This document shows positions 11,021 through 22,016 of a stretch of 64,000 nucleotides of DNA, in pieces. Numbering within the stretch: the first letter of the stretch is position 1; each line of letters starts with the position of its first letter. The notes beneath the pieces are model-generated. The model did no database searches. It was not told where the DNA came from and was given only the letters and a program-made list of their open reading frames with translations. Origin of the DNA: Lepiota brunneoincarnata (Eukaryota > Basidiomycota > Agaricomycetes > Agaricales > Agaricaceae); NCBI GenBank assembly GCA_023014365.1, contig JAEBUN010000033.1, positions 1 to 64,000 on the forward strand, given 5' to 3'. A program made the position numbers and the translations under genes.

Positions 11021-13741
11021 CCCTCGCTGACTACAACTTCAAATTAGAACACGTCCTAGGATCAAAGATCCCTGCACCAGACGCCCTATCAAGATGTCCA
11101 GACCACATCCCTGATGAGGATAATGATAACAAAGATGTCACCATGCTTCCAAACAACCTCTTTGTCGCCACTGCTGACATAGAAGATCAAAACCTGATCA
11201 CAGTACTCCCAGAGCACCTCTTTATTGCCACCGTCGATATGGAACTCCAAGAAAGAATCACGGAATCACCCAAATACAATGCTAGAACCACCGAAGCATT
11301 CAAACTCCTAAAAGAAACACATCCTAACGCCACCGATAAAGACTTCGGAACAGTTCCGACCTCAAATGGTCCACTCCTCACGTTCCAAGAACATGTCATT
11401 ATTCCAGAAGACCTCCAACTCAGATGCGATGTCATCGCAAGATACCACAACCACCCTACACGTGGTCACCCTGGAGAACAGGAAACATATCGCCTCACCA
11501 AGAAAGAAGTATATTGGCCAGGAATGTCAACGTTCATAAAGAACTACGTCAAAGGCTGTCCAGAGTGTCAGCAACACAAAATCATACACAGACTGGATCG
11601 CGCACCAACTCAACCAATCCCACCATCATCTTCCAAATGCCCATTTGCACAGATCTCATGGGATCTTATCACCGGGCTACTGCCTAGTGCCGGCCACAAT
11701 GTGATATTGTCCATGGTGGACCACGGCCTTATGAAGGGGGTAATTTTCATCCCAACCTCAGATCGATCAAACGCCGACGACATCGGATGACTATTAATAG
11801 AAAAAGTCTTCACCAGATTCGGATTACCTGACAAAATTATATCAGATCGAGACCCCAGATTCACCGCCAACTCCCTCCGACAACTAGCCAAATGTCTAAA
11901 CATCCAACAGGCATTCTCAACTGCATACCATCCCCAGACAGATGGTTCCACCGAACGATACAATCAGGAAATCGAAACCTACCTTGCCATATACTGCACC
12001 AGAAACCCTCTTGACTGGTCAGAAACCCTCCCCATCGCCAAGTTCGCGCACAACTCCAAAATACATGCCTCAAGGCAGAAATCCCCATTTGAACTAATCA
12101 TGGGATACAACCCCCCACTGATACCCACAGTAATGGAAACATCGAACTTTCCATCAGTAGACGAATGCATCAGACTCCTGGATGATGCCAGAAAAGAAGC
12201 ACACGCGGCACATCAACTCTCTGCCGATATTATGAAACAAAGAACCAGAAGAACTGTCAAACCCCTTGAAACACGTCAAAAGGTATGGCTAGAAGCCAAA
12301 AACCTCAAACTCCCCTTCATCTCCAACAAAATATCCCTGAAACAACTAGGACCTTTCCTTATCTCAGAAGTCTTATCGCCACTCACCTACAAGCTAAAAC
12401 TTCCGATCAAATGGAAAATACACCCGATATTCCACAGAAACCTTCTAACCCCATATACCAAAACAGAAGCATATGGATCTCATCCGACTCCACCACCACC
12501 AGACATCATCAACGAAGAAGAAGAATACGAAATAGAAGCCATTCTAAATCACCGCCAACACCACAGAAAACTCCAATACTACGTCAAATGGAAAGGATAC
12601 TCCCACATGGAGAACGAATGGATCACCAATGAAACACTTCATACAAACGCCGAAGAATACTTAACCAAGTATAAAGAAGCTCATGGAATTCTCCAGAAAG
12701 AACAGGAACCCACCAGAACCAACCAAAGACAACTTTGCTCCAAACGTACTTAAAAGATGCCCATGAACCTTGACCTCGCTCGCCCCCAAACTACTCCCCC
12801 TTTTTCAACAACACCTTCACCAACCTCCTCATCATCCTCCGTCGTCATTATAAACGATGCAAGCATCAAACATACTATACTTCAGACAACTCCCGTTCCA
12901 GCCCCGTCTCCCTACACCCCCTCTCACACCTTCGCCACAACATACACCTCCCTCAGGGACAAGACCCCCGACCCCAACAACACCCCAGAACCAACAGCTG
13001 CCCCAGCTGCCTCCCTTAGATACCATATAGCTGGAGTACGATCATATGGACCAGATCACCCTTCTGATGGAGATCTGCACAAGGCTGCCACCGACGGAGC
13101 CTTTACAACTAAATTGGAACACACTTCAATTTCAGAATACAACCGACAACTCTGGTACGACTATACCCACCACATATGACAGACTAAAGCTCTCACTACT
13201 GCGTACAATATGCAATGCACCTGGGCAGAATCACTCGAGCAACTTCTCCGCTCAAGATCGGGCCTCAGTCCAAGGTGTCGAAGAACCTACCCAAACAAAA
13301 TGAGGTACATACCTCACAGCCCCCCACCGCAACCATCCCCACCACTACCACGACGACCACTGCTGCTATCATCACCACCATCCCCAACAAGGGAAGAAAG
13401 CCCACCAGTATCAGAAATCCCTTCAGACTTCTCACCCCCACCAAGGACACCACCCACACTGTTGCCAATAACAACGTCCTGGTTTGGAACTCCCCCAACC
13501 CCATTCACTCACGAACCAACCCCCAAACCACCGACAGATCAGTCTGCATCCAATGCAGACACACAGGACACTGGGCCATGGATTGCCCCCAATTTGCCTG
13601 CCTCGGATGCAAGCAATATGCCCCAGGGCACTACTCATACGACTGCATCAAATATAGATGCCCCCACTGCGCTGTCTTCCAACCGCGCTGATATGCCGAT
13701 TTCACACCTATACATGAATTCCGTACTCCAGAACGATTCTC

Positions 13742-14976
13742 TACATAGAATCATTGGCTATATCATTAAAGAACTCTATAGAGGATTGGTACTATATCCC
13801 GTAGTAGCCAGTTCGACTGAACTAAGGATATTTGAGCCTCGGAAGTGTTCAAACCAGCTCATTATCACTAAGCTTAGTGAACCAAGCTATCAGAATGCTC
13901 TCCGGAGGGATTCAGGACTCTACATAGCCTATCAAGTATACTCCGGTCGCATCAAGGGACCTTACGAGCAGTTTTCTGATGAACCCGAATGCGTTTGAAC
14001 ATAAAAGAATGTACCTAGCGGCTGTCGCAGGCGTATTATGTCTATAGCAAGTGCAATAATGATGACCAGGCCACGGAACGGAACGTCCAACATTTGGGAG
14101 GCAATACCTGATGCCCAAAACCCTAGAAATATCAAAAACTCCTAATTAACGAGTGCTTTGTGGGTCCCGGCACTTCGGCATACTGCTTAACTGAGATTAA
14201 TTACAACGGATCAAGGGATTGTCCATCCACTATACATTCCGATCATAATTGATCCGGAAACTTAACGCGCTCGCGTGGATGCAGAATAATGCAGACAAGC
14301 ACGGAACACGTCTGGCTGGATTGCCATTCGTTAATCAGAGAAAAACCCATAACCCAGGGTGAGGTAGAAATGCTGCCGAACCTTCCAAAATGTTCTACAG
14401 TGCCTGTAACAATTAAGCTTATTGTTTTTTATTTCATATTTACTATCTCTTGTATGTATCTAAACAATATAAATACGGTCGCACTTGTTCATGAAGAAGC
14501 AAGAGGTCTCACCCCCACTTCCACATGCAAGTCTGCGAGCCGTGATCAAGAACGGTTTCAGAGGGCTATTTAGTGTGCGTTGTTAAGTGTGATTTCTTCG
14601 GTCGTCGACCAACCCAGAGACAGAGACAGAGACCAGAGTTTAGAGTTTAGAGTTCCAGAGTGCTAGAGACAGAGACAGAGACAGAGACCAGAGTTCAGAG
14701 ACCAGAGACCAGAGACCAGAGACCCAGCGCTTTGAATTGGCAGGGATTGTCCTTTCATTGTTGCACCGTACAGCTAAGATAACTTCAACGGCTGTTTGTT
14801 AACCTCTAAAAACACTACTCTCTTGAATTTCGCTGTCAGAACGTACCCCCAGAACACCCTAAAAGACGAAACTGTTCATTATCTATCTCATTCCACTTGT
14901 ATTAGCTTAAGCTTATTGAATTGCGGCTAAGCTTAGTGAAAACAAGCCCACTATCTATATTAAAACCAACGAAAGT
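13742..14976. mobile_element. Unclassified 1.24-kb insertion in G1 ORF3
   Basis: The pentamer TTCTC occurs on both sides (13737-13741 and 14977-14981). Joining the flanks restores a continuous ORF3 reading frame through this point. The insert has no clear terminal inverted repeats, no TG...CA ends and no long ORF with a recognisable domain. It carries a tandem AGAGAC tract. It could be a decayed LTR, a SINE-like unit or a captured genomic segment. Confidence 0.5.
14617..14729. repeat. AGAGAC / AGAGACC microsatellite
   Basis: Runs of AGAGAC and CCAGAGA-type units, with GTTTAGA variants between them, occupy about 110 bp inside the unclassified insertion. No coding content. Confidence 0.85.
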
Positions 14977-15468
14977 TTCTCCACCTTTTCAGCGCCATAA
15001 ACGGACCGAATGCCCAAGTTGAAAGACTCGACACGCCCCCTACCCCAGAAATCCTACAACCCATCCCTCAACCACTCCCACAACTCACCATCGATACATC
15101 AACCTCACCCATGACGATTACTACGAGGAATGCTACGATGACATGGCCAAATCAAACATTACAGGAGAACCATGCAGTTCCTTCTGAAGTAAACCCAATC
15201 ACCCCACCAGAAGAAAGGATTGAAAGTCCCCATTTCAGACACCTTCTATACAACATCTTTTACCCAGGACAACCCCCATCCCCAGAGACCGCCACCATAC
15301 TCGATCTTCACAGAACTCCCACTCCCACTTTCTCCCCCGTCATTCCCCCCAGACCAGACTCCACCGACCAACCACAGATCGATTACTACAAACCAAATTA
15401 CCTAGCCAAGTACCCGGAAGAAGGAAACTAACAAGTTGTATGGAAAACAACTCTAAAAATGGACCTAA

Positions 15469-15854
15469 TGTTATCAGAAGCCACATCAGAAGGACGGTTA
15501 CTTTTAGTTCACACTCCCATGTCACTATGAAACCATCAGTAGTGTACATCAGAAGGACTATTCTTAGTATACACCTCATGTTTCCTTATCTCTGACTCAT
15601 AGTTACCCCAGTCCAAACTATTATAGTAGGAGTACAGCCACACTTAGAAGTATATAAGGATACAGTACAATACCTTGTATCCTTATCTTAGTGTTATACA
15701 GTTCTTGCCTCCTATACCTCCTTGCCCTTAAACCGGCTGGACTATAGTGCTCCATCACCTCTAAGTTGCGCCTAGTAGGACAGGACCAAGTCTGTATAGA
15801 CATCCTGCCACAAACACCGTGCTACTCAAGAGCAAACCCCTAACCCGGGTAACA
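15469..15854 (+). repeat. G1 3' LTR
   Basis: This 386-bp LTR starts TGTTATCAGAAG and ends GGTAACA. It is closely similar to the 5' LTR. The bases just before it (AAAAATGGACCTAA) make a poor polypurine tract. Confidence 0.92.
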
Positions 15855-15863
15855 AAATGTCTC

Positions 15864-16430
15864 TCAGGCTGGTGGTAAGGTTTGAGCAAAGGGTTGGATA
15901 GGGTGAGGTCGGAGGGGAGTAGCAGTCATGAGGTATGCTCCAGTCTCGCTTGTGGCTGAGTTTGAGGTCAAGAAAAATTGTGCAGCTTCAACAACATCTT
16001 CCATATTCCATGGTTGATGTAGGGGATGGTCTGGGTTCTTCAAATGAAGTCTTGAGCCGAGATTTTCATGAAAAGCGAGATCAAAACCACTGAAGAATAG
16101 AGTATTTTGTTCCCTCCAAAATATTTCTCCTTGAGTGAAAAGCCAGTCTGAAATCATCACAAATTCATGATAATATTCTCCAAACTGGTAGCAAGATTGC
16201 ATCAGTTCCCTAGTGTTTTGATCCACCAAGATTTTGAGATCAATTAGAGTGTACTTGAGCTTTTCTTCAGCACCAGGATATAAAGCCAAAATATCTTATT
16301 TGAAAGCCTCCCAATTAGTTCCTTGGGCTGTAGGATGACTCCACCAGATCTCAAACTCCTTCTGGTCCAGGTAGCAAAGTGTATTTTGTATCTTCTCCTT
16401 CTGAGAAAGTACACACTCTCCGGTGAAATG
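15864..16430 (-). pseudogene. Gag fragment of the second Ty3 family (C-terminal capsid part)
   Basis: The minus strand reads YLDQKEFEIWW, then after a TAA continues ILALYPGAEEKLKYTLIDL, a capsid pattern of fungal Ty3 Gag proteins. The N-terminal half of the same gag continues beyond the 1.85-kb repeat at 18286-18480 on the same strand, so that repeat sits inside this gene. The right end abuts the repeat and the left end abuts the G1 3' LTR. Confidence 0.7.
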
Positions 16431-18285
16431 TGGATTACTTTACAAGATTGAAAACAAAGTTTGTTAACAAGTTCACTAATTCTCCCTTTATAAGTTTGTG
16501 GGGGAGAGGTTGTCACAAATCTCCAGAAATATATTCAATTCTAATGTTTCTAGGGTTTTGGTAAGTTATTCTCTTAGTCTCCAACTAGACAGACAGTTGT
16601 CCTATCTGAATACAATGGGAACTTTGACGGTCATTACTATATAATATGTTAACTAATATTTTCAAAATTCAATAAGTCAGGCAAAATGCAAGCTTTCGCA
16701 ATCAGTGAGCCTCTGGAAACCTAGCAGACAATGTGGTCTAATGGGCCCTAGTGTACTACGTTCTTTTCTCTTGACAATACTATAAATTTGCACTACCCAG
16801 CGAGACAGGCTTTTGACAAGCTCCTGCAGTAAGTGTCTTTAAGCTAGTAGGCCTAGCAGACAGCATTATCTAATGGGCCCTAGCGCACTACAGCTTCTGA
16901 ACAATGCAATAAAACTTTATACTACTCAGCAAGACAGGCTTCTTGTGAGCTCCTGCAGTAAGTATCTTTAAACTAGATAGACCTAGTGGACAGTGTTTTC
17001 AACAGGCCCTAGCATTCTATGTTTGCTTTTCAATTAAACAGCTCTACAATTCAATGGTATACTTCTGAGGCAAGGCCTCTAAGAGGAACCCAAAGAAATG
17101 GAAGTTAGTGAACTTTCTACTTAAGAACAGAAGAGTTGTATCAACTTGTATTCAGCTCTTGAGTCAAGCAGAAGGGTCTGTCAATATCTCAATTGTTTCA
17201 AAGGGTCTGGTTTTTAAGAGTATAACTCTTTAAGTCTCTGGTGGTCTATGACCAAAGAAAATTGCATAAAATTGCTTTATATTCCTATCCTAATCAACCA
17301 TACAATCAGGGGGGGGAAATAGGCAAGCAGATTCTTGCCTCCCATATAATTTACAGATGAGTTTTTATAACAATATACAATTGACTTATGGGTATACCTG
17401 AAACAAGCCTTCAGTTTCATCATTTTACTGTCTCTTCATCATTTAGGAGCATCATTCTAGGAGTTCCAATATCAGTGACATAATTTGCTCTCAGGAACTT
17501 GCTCCCTAAGTGTCTGGTTATTTATATCACAGCCAATCAGGTTAGTAAGTTTCCTCACTAACTCTTATCTAAGGGTTTTTATCTTTTTCTTGGATTCTCC
17601 ACACCCAGGTTCTCAACCCTAATGTCCTAAAAGTTCACTTCCATAGCCTTTAGGCAGTAAACTAATATTAGAATTTAATTAGCTTGTTCCATTCTTATCA
17701 ATCTTTATTTTCTAGTCCATCATTTCTGGTCTCTTTCATTACTATGAGGGAGCATACATCCCTGAGTACCCTCTTGGATACCCCCATCTGATCTTTTATC
17801 TTTCAATACCATCAGAGCTGTTTCAAGGGGACATTCTTGTCAGGGCATTAGCTAATCCCTACATTCTTTTGTCAAGATTCACTTCCAGGACCTGTTACTA
17901 TGGCTAGGTACCATCTGAAGGTCATAAGCATTACAACTCGTCCACTTTCTAGGGCAGAGGCAAAGAAATAGGTCTTTTGTGTAGTCATGAGTATCTTAAC
18001 TAATATTCTAGTTAACACAGTATCAGATACAATGCTTGGGTACATTCATACCAGAGTCATTCTTCCATAGCCTTATTACTAATAAGTTAGTTAGCAGCAT
18101 TTTTTACTTGTCTGGGTGTTCTGGTTCTGTTTCTGAGATGTCTGCATTCACATATTTTAGATAGTATTCTAATCTCTCACACCCAGTGTCTGACCATGGC
18201 CATATACTGATATTATTCGGTATTGGAGAGTTAGTTACTTTATTAGCTAGTGGTTTCATAAATGAAATGATTTTGTGGTGCAACA
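16431..18285 (-). repeat. 1.85-kb LTR-like direct repeat, copy 1 (family 2)
   Basis: The unit is 1855 bp with TG...CA ends (TGTTG... on the minus strand). It closely matches 19855-21704 in the same orientation. It interrupts a minus-strand gag (16430 and 18286 flanks), so it was inserted there as a unit. It has no gene of note, an eight-base G run at 17309-17316 and an internal 130-bp tandem triplication (units starting near 16720, 16852 and 16982). I see no convincing target duplication. Confidence 0.8.
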
Positions 18286-18755
18286 CTGACAAGAATATCA
18301 ATCTTGTCAAAAAATTGCTTCAGTGACAAGGGATGTCCATCAAATTGGGGAGCTCCCCACTCATGAGGGGCAGGCATATAACACTTTGGCTGGTGAGGTG
18401 ACAAATTGGGAAGATGGGAAGCATTCAGACCTCTGGGTGTCTGCCAGCTAGCAGGGATGAAGCAAGGTCAGTTAGGAGTTTGTAAGCCAATATCACCATC
18501 TTGAGATCCTAGTTGGGGAAATGGGCAAGAGGGAATGCTGGATGACCAATTAAACTCTTGGCCAGTAGAGGCCATGTTTTGGGTACTGTGTGAGCTAATG
18601 CAACTGTCTGAGAGTGTCTGGAGATGTCAGTGAGTTTGGCACAGTGAAATAGGTAGTGGCTTTGAAGGAGAAGTTGATTTGGGAAAGGGGGTTATGGATG
18701 GATAAAGAAACCCCCTCAAAGAGATTTCTGTAAGGGGAACTCTGGGTCATTGCTC
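18286..18755 (-). pseudogene. Gag fragment, N-terminal part interrupted by the 1.85-kb repeat
   Basis: On the minus strand PAPHEWGAPQFDGHPL then LKQFFDKIDILV runs into the repeat at 18285. It aligns with the fragment at 4500-4570 (FDGQ, FFDKIKILG). The upstream part is degenerate with several stops. It is the N-terminal partner of 15864-16430. Confidence 0.6.
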
Positions 18756-18985
18756 ACAACCTCAGATTTGGAATTCTGATCCCCAGACTCCCTGCATTTG
18801 GAAATGCGATCCCCAGCCCCTCTGCATTCGGAAATCCAATTCCCAGCCTCTCTATGCTTGGAAATCCAACTTTCAGCCCTCTTGCATCCAGAATTCCAAT
18901 TTACAGCCTCCCTGGGCCCAAAAATCTGTCCCCCAGCACCCTAGTACTCAGAATTCCCTCCTACACTCCTCTGCTGCAGATGCAA
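18756..18985. repeat. Degenerate 30-31-bp minisatellite
   Basis: About seven units of roughly 30 bp, each containing a variant of GGAAATCCAAT followed by a CCCAGCC-type stretch, lie head to tail. It sits next to the N-terminal region of a gag remnant and may encode a repetitive Pro-rich segment, now decayed. Confidence 0.7.
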
Positions 18986-19370
18986 ACCCTCACTGGCATA
19001 CATGACCCTATCCTGAGCCCATCCCTGACTATACTCACTTTAGGCATCCCTGACACCTCATGGCCATTTATGTAGAGTAGATTACTCAACTTGGACATTA
19101 CAGCAGGTAGTATAAGTAGTGTAGGCAAGCTTGGAGAAACCCTACTCAATTCTCTAAGGTTTCTCCCTGCTCAGGTATGTACTTGGTAGAAGTCCAGAAA
19201 TGATACTAAGGTTTCTCCCTGCTCAGCCAATGCAACATGGTGACCAGGTTGCCCTTACAGAAGAATTGAGTCTATTCCCAGAGGACTGGCCATTGACAAC
19301 ACCTGGACAAGTTACACCACTTCTCCCATGCCAACTACACCCTTCCTCTACCTCCCAGTGCCCTTGCCAT

Positions 19371-19854
19371 CATGTCCCAAGAGCAGCAGCAGCCACCACT
19401 GACTCAAATGACCATTGAGGAGGCCATAGGCTCACTACTCACAGACATGGCTGCAGTACAGGCCTGACAAGCTGAAGCTGAATGGAACATGATGGACATG
19501 GTGAATGACATACATGACATGCTCTGAAACCTCATGGACTCAATAGGATGACAGCACCCCAACACCTCCCCTCCATCTCAGCCATGCCCCTCAACAGAGT
19601 GGAGTTTGAGTCCCAAGCCACTGCCCATGAACCCTCCCCTCCTGCTCTTCACCCCCATCCACCATCACCTCCACCATGCACCTCCACCAAGGCCAAGGTG
19701 GCAACCCCACCTAAATTTGATGGAGAATGTGCCAAAGGTCATGCATTTCTGAATGCATGTCATCTCTACATCAGGCTCTTGGCAGATCAATTCTGTTCTG
19801 ATGAACAGAAAATACTGTGGATCCTCTCTTACATGAAGTCAGGATGCTGAAAAG
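19371..19854 (+). pseudogene. Plus-strand gag N-terminal fragment of a Ty3 element
   Basis: A frame begins MSQEQQQPPLTQMTIEEAIG at about 19371, has stops and a frame change, and continues as a Pro/His-rich linker and VATPPKFDGECAKGHAFLNACHLYI, the Gag capsid start common in Agaricomycete Ty3 elements. It is cut at 19854 by the second 1.85-kb repeat. It lies in the opposite orientation to the gag fragments at 18286-18755 and 15864-16430. Confidence 0.7.
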
Positions 19855-21704
19855 TGGATTACTTTACAAGATCGAAAACGAAGTTCATTAACAAGTTCGC
19901 TTATTCTGACTTTATAAGTTCATGGGGGAGAGGTTGTTGCAAATCTCCAGAAATATATTCAATTCTAATGTTTTTAGGATCTTGGTAAGTTATTCTCTTA
20001 GTCTCCAACTAGACAGACAGTTGTTTTATCTGAATACAATGGGAACTTTGATGGTCGTTACTATATAATATGTTAACTAATATCTTCATGATTTGATAAG
20101 TCAGGCAAAACGCAAGCTTGTGCAATCAGTGAACCTCTGGAGACCTAGCAGACAACATGTTCTAACAGGCCCTAGCATACTATATCCTTTTCTCTTGACA
20201 ATACTATAAATTTGCACTACCCAGCAAGACAGGCTTTTGACAAGCTCCTGCAGTAAGTGTCTTTAAGCTAGTAGGCCTAGTGGACAGCATTATCTAATGG
20301 GCCCTAGCACACTACAGCTTCTGAACAATGCAATAAAACTTTATACTACTCAGAAAGACAGGCTTCTTGTGAGCTCCTGCAGTAAGTATCTTTTAACTAG
20401 ATAGACTTAGTGGACAGTGTTTTCAACAGGCCAATTAAACAGCTCTACAATTCAATGGTATACTCCTGAGGCAAGGCCTCTAAGAGGAACCCAAAGAAAT
20501 GGAAGTTAGTGAACTTTCTACTTAAGAACAGAAGAGTTGTAGCAACTCATATTCAGTTCTCAAGTCAAGCAGACAGAAGGGTCTGTCAATATCTCAATCA
20601 TTTCAAAGGGTCTGGTTTTAAAGAGTATAATTCTTTAAGTCTCTGGTGGTCTATGACCAAAGAAAATTGTGTAAAATTGCTTTATATTCCTATCCTAATC
20701 GACCATACAATCAGGGGGGGGGGGGGGGGGGGGGGGAAATAGGCAAGCAGATTCTTGCCTCCCATGTAATTTACAGATGACTTTTATAACAAAAATACAA
20801 TTAACTTATGGGTATACTGGAAAATAAGCCTTCAGCATCATCATTTTATTGTTTCCTCATCATTTAGAAGCATCATTCTATGAGTTCCAATATCAGCAAC
20901 ATCAATTTGCTCTCAGGGACTTACTCCCTAGGTGCCTGGCTATTTATATCACAGCCAACCAGGTTAGTGAGTTTCCTTGCTAATGTTTATTGATAGGTTT
21001 TATTTTATTCTTGGACTCTCCACACCTGAGTTTTCAACCCTAATGTTCTAAAGTCCACTTCCATAGTCTTCAGGCAGTAAACTAATACTAGAATTAATTA
21101 GCTTATTCTATTCTTATCAATCTTCATTTTCTAGTTCATCATTTCTGATCTCTTTTTGTTTCTATGAGGGGGCATCCTTCCCTGAGTACCCTCTGGGATA
21201 CCCCCATTTGATCCCTTAGGTTTCAATATCATCAGAACCATTCCAAGGGGACATTCTTGTCAGGGCATTAGCTAATCCCTACATTTGTTTGTCAAGATTC
21301 ACTCCTGGACCTGTTATTATGACTAGGTACCATCTGGATGACATAGGTGTTACAACTCATCCGCTTTCTAGGGCAGAGGCAAGGAAATGGGTCTTTTGTG
21401 CAGTCATGAGTATCTTAACTAATATCTTAGCTAACATGGTATTGGATACAATGCTCAGGTACATTCATACCAGAGTCATTCTTCCATAGCCTTATCACTA
21501 ATAAGTTAGTTAACATTACTTTTACTTGTCTAGGTGTTCTGGTTCTGTTTCTGAGACATCTGCCTTCACATATTTTAGATAGTATTCTAAATCTCTCACA
21601 CCCAGTGTCTGACCATGGCCATATACTGATATTATTTGGTAACAGAGAGTTAGTTACCTTATTAGCTAGTGATTTCACAAATGAAATGATTTTGCAGCAC
21701 AACA
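19855..21704 (-). repeat. 1.85-kb LTR-like direct repeat, copy 2 (family 2)
   Basis: This 1850-bp partner of 16431-18285 has the same ends and the same internal triplication (near 20145, 20275 and 20405). It contains a pure run of 23 G at 20714-20736, where copy 1 has eight, and a small deletion near 20430. The left flank is a plus-strand gag and the right flank an LTR family 1 fragment. The two repeats may be the LTRs of one element or independent solo LTRs. Confidence 0.8.
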
Positions 21705-21712
21705 CTGGAGTA

Positions 21713-21853
21713 AGTATGAGTTAGAGATAAAGCAACGAGGCATAGGTTAAATATAGTCCTTCTGATGTACACTACTGATGGTTTCATAGTGACATTTGGC
21801 ATGAGAGAGTAAACTAAATATAACTGTCCTTCTGATATGGAATTTTGATAACA
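21713..21853 (-). repeat. LTR family 1 fragment
   Basis: About 140 bp matching the 5' end of the G1 LTR in reverse orientation, with the AGTCCTTCTGATGTACAC motif and ending GATAACA. Its other end was removed by the adjacent 1.85-kb repeat. Confidence 0.75.
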
Positions 21854-22016
21854 GACCTCATATTTTAAATATATATACTCCTATATCCTATCTACTAATT
21901 GATCTAGTAATAATTACATAATATTTCATATTTGGAAGTCAATGAATTAAACAATATTTATAGTGCATTGGAAAGGTTTTGGAACTCAGTAAACAAAATA
22001 TACAATTATGGGTATT

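Larger units (their letters stand above)
8349..12753 (+). pseudogene. G1 pol: protease, RT, RNase H, integrase, chromodomain
   Basis: Pol is in the +1 frame relative to gag. In order: protease ALIDSGAQGNFI (8404-8440); RT with the YMDD box near 9595-9606; RNase H with DASKFASGAVLYQ, broken by TGA at 10185 and TAG at 10308 and then by the solo LTR at 10323-11020; integrase zinc-binding HHCC (HNHPTRGHP ... CPECQQHK, 11450-11580); DDE core (D in ISWDLITG, D in IISDRDPRF, E in GSTERYNQE) with a TGA at 11788; and a C-terminal chromodomain (YYVKWKGY ... NEWI, about 12577-12660). The first ATG is at 8397. Removing the solo LTR and one CCCTC copy (703 bp) restores the frame. Confidence 0.93.
12757..15183 (+). 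pseudogene. G1 third ORF, Pro/Thr-rich with Cys/His knuckle cluster
   Basis: Downstream of the chromodomain an extra ORF begins at ATG 12757. Its first part is Pro/Ser/Thr-rich. It is broken by TGA at 13177 and a frame change, then continues with a dense Cys/His cluster (about 13535-13675: CIQCRHTGHWAMDC, CLGCKQYAPGHYSYDC, CPHC), resembling tandem zinc knuckles. A TGA (13689) follows, and the frame is split by the 1.24-kb insertion at 13742-14976. The distal piece encodes DDMAKSNITGEP, a motif also present in the remnant at 32075-32280. A likely role is nucleic-acid binding, possibly a Gag-like accessory protein. It is not a recognised envelope gene. Confidence 0.6.
5700..15854 (+). mobile_element. 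Near-complete Ty3/gypsy chromovirus G1 with nested insertions
   Basis: The element has two LTRs of 384 and 386 bp with TGTTA...TAACA ends. Between them lie a leader ORF, gag with a zinc knuckle, protease, reverse transcriptase, RNase H, integrase and chromodomain, then an extra zinc-knuckle ORF. Two later insertions (solo LTR 10323-11020; unclassified 13742-14976) lengthen an original element of about 8.2 kb. The 5-bp flanks (CTGGG before, AAATG after) do not match, so no target duplication survives. The left flank is LTR family 2 and the right flank is a gag fragment, which suggests ectopic recombination or rearrangement. It cannot be autonomous because of several stops. Confidence 0.9.

Noticed and set aside
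14617..14729. CRISPR-like tandem repeat
   Set aside because: Units are 6-7 bp without unique spacers in a eukaryotic genome; it is a microsatellite.
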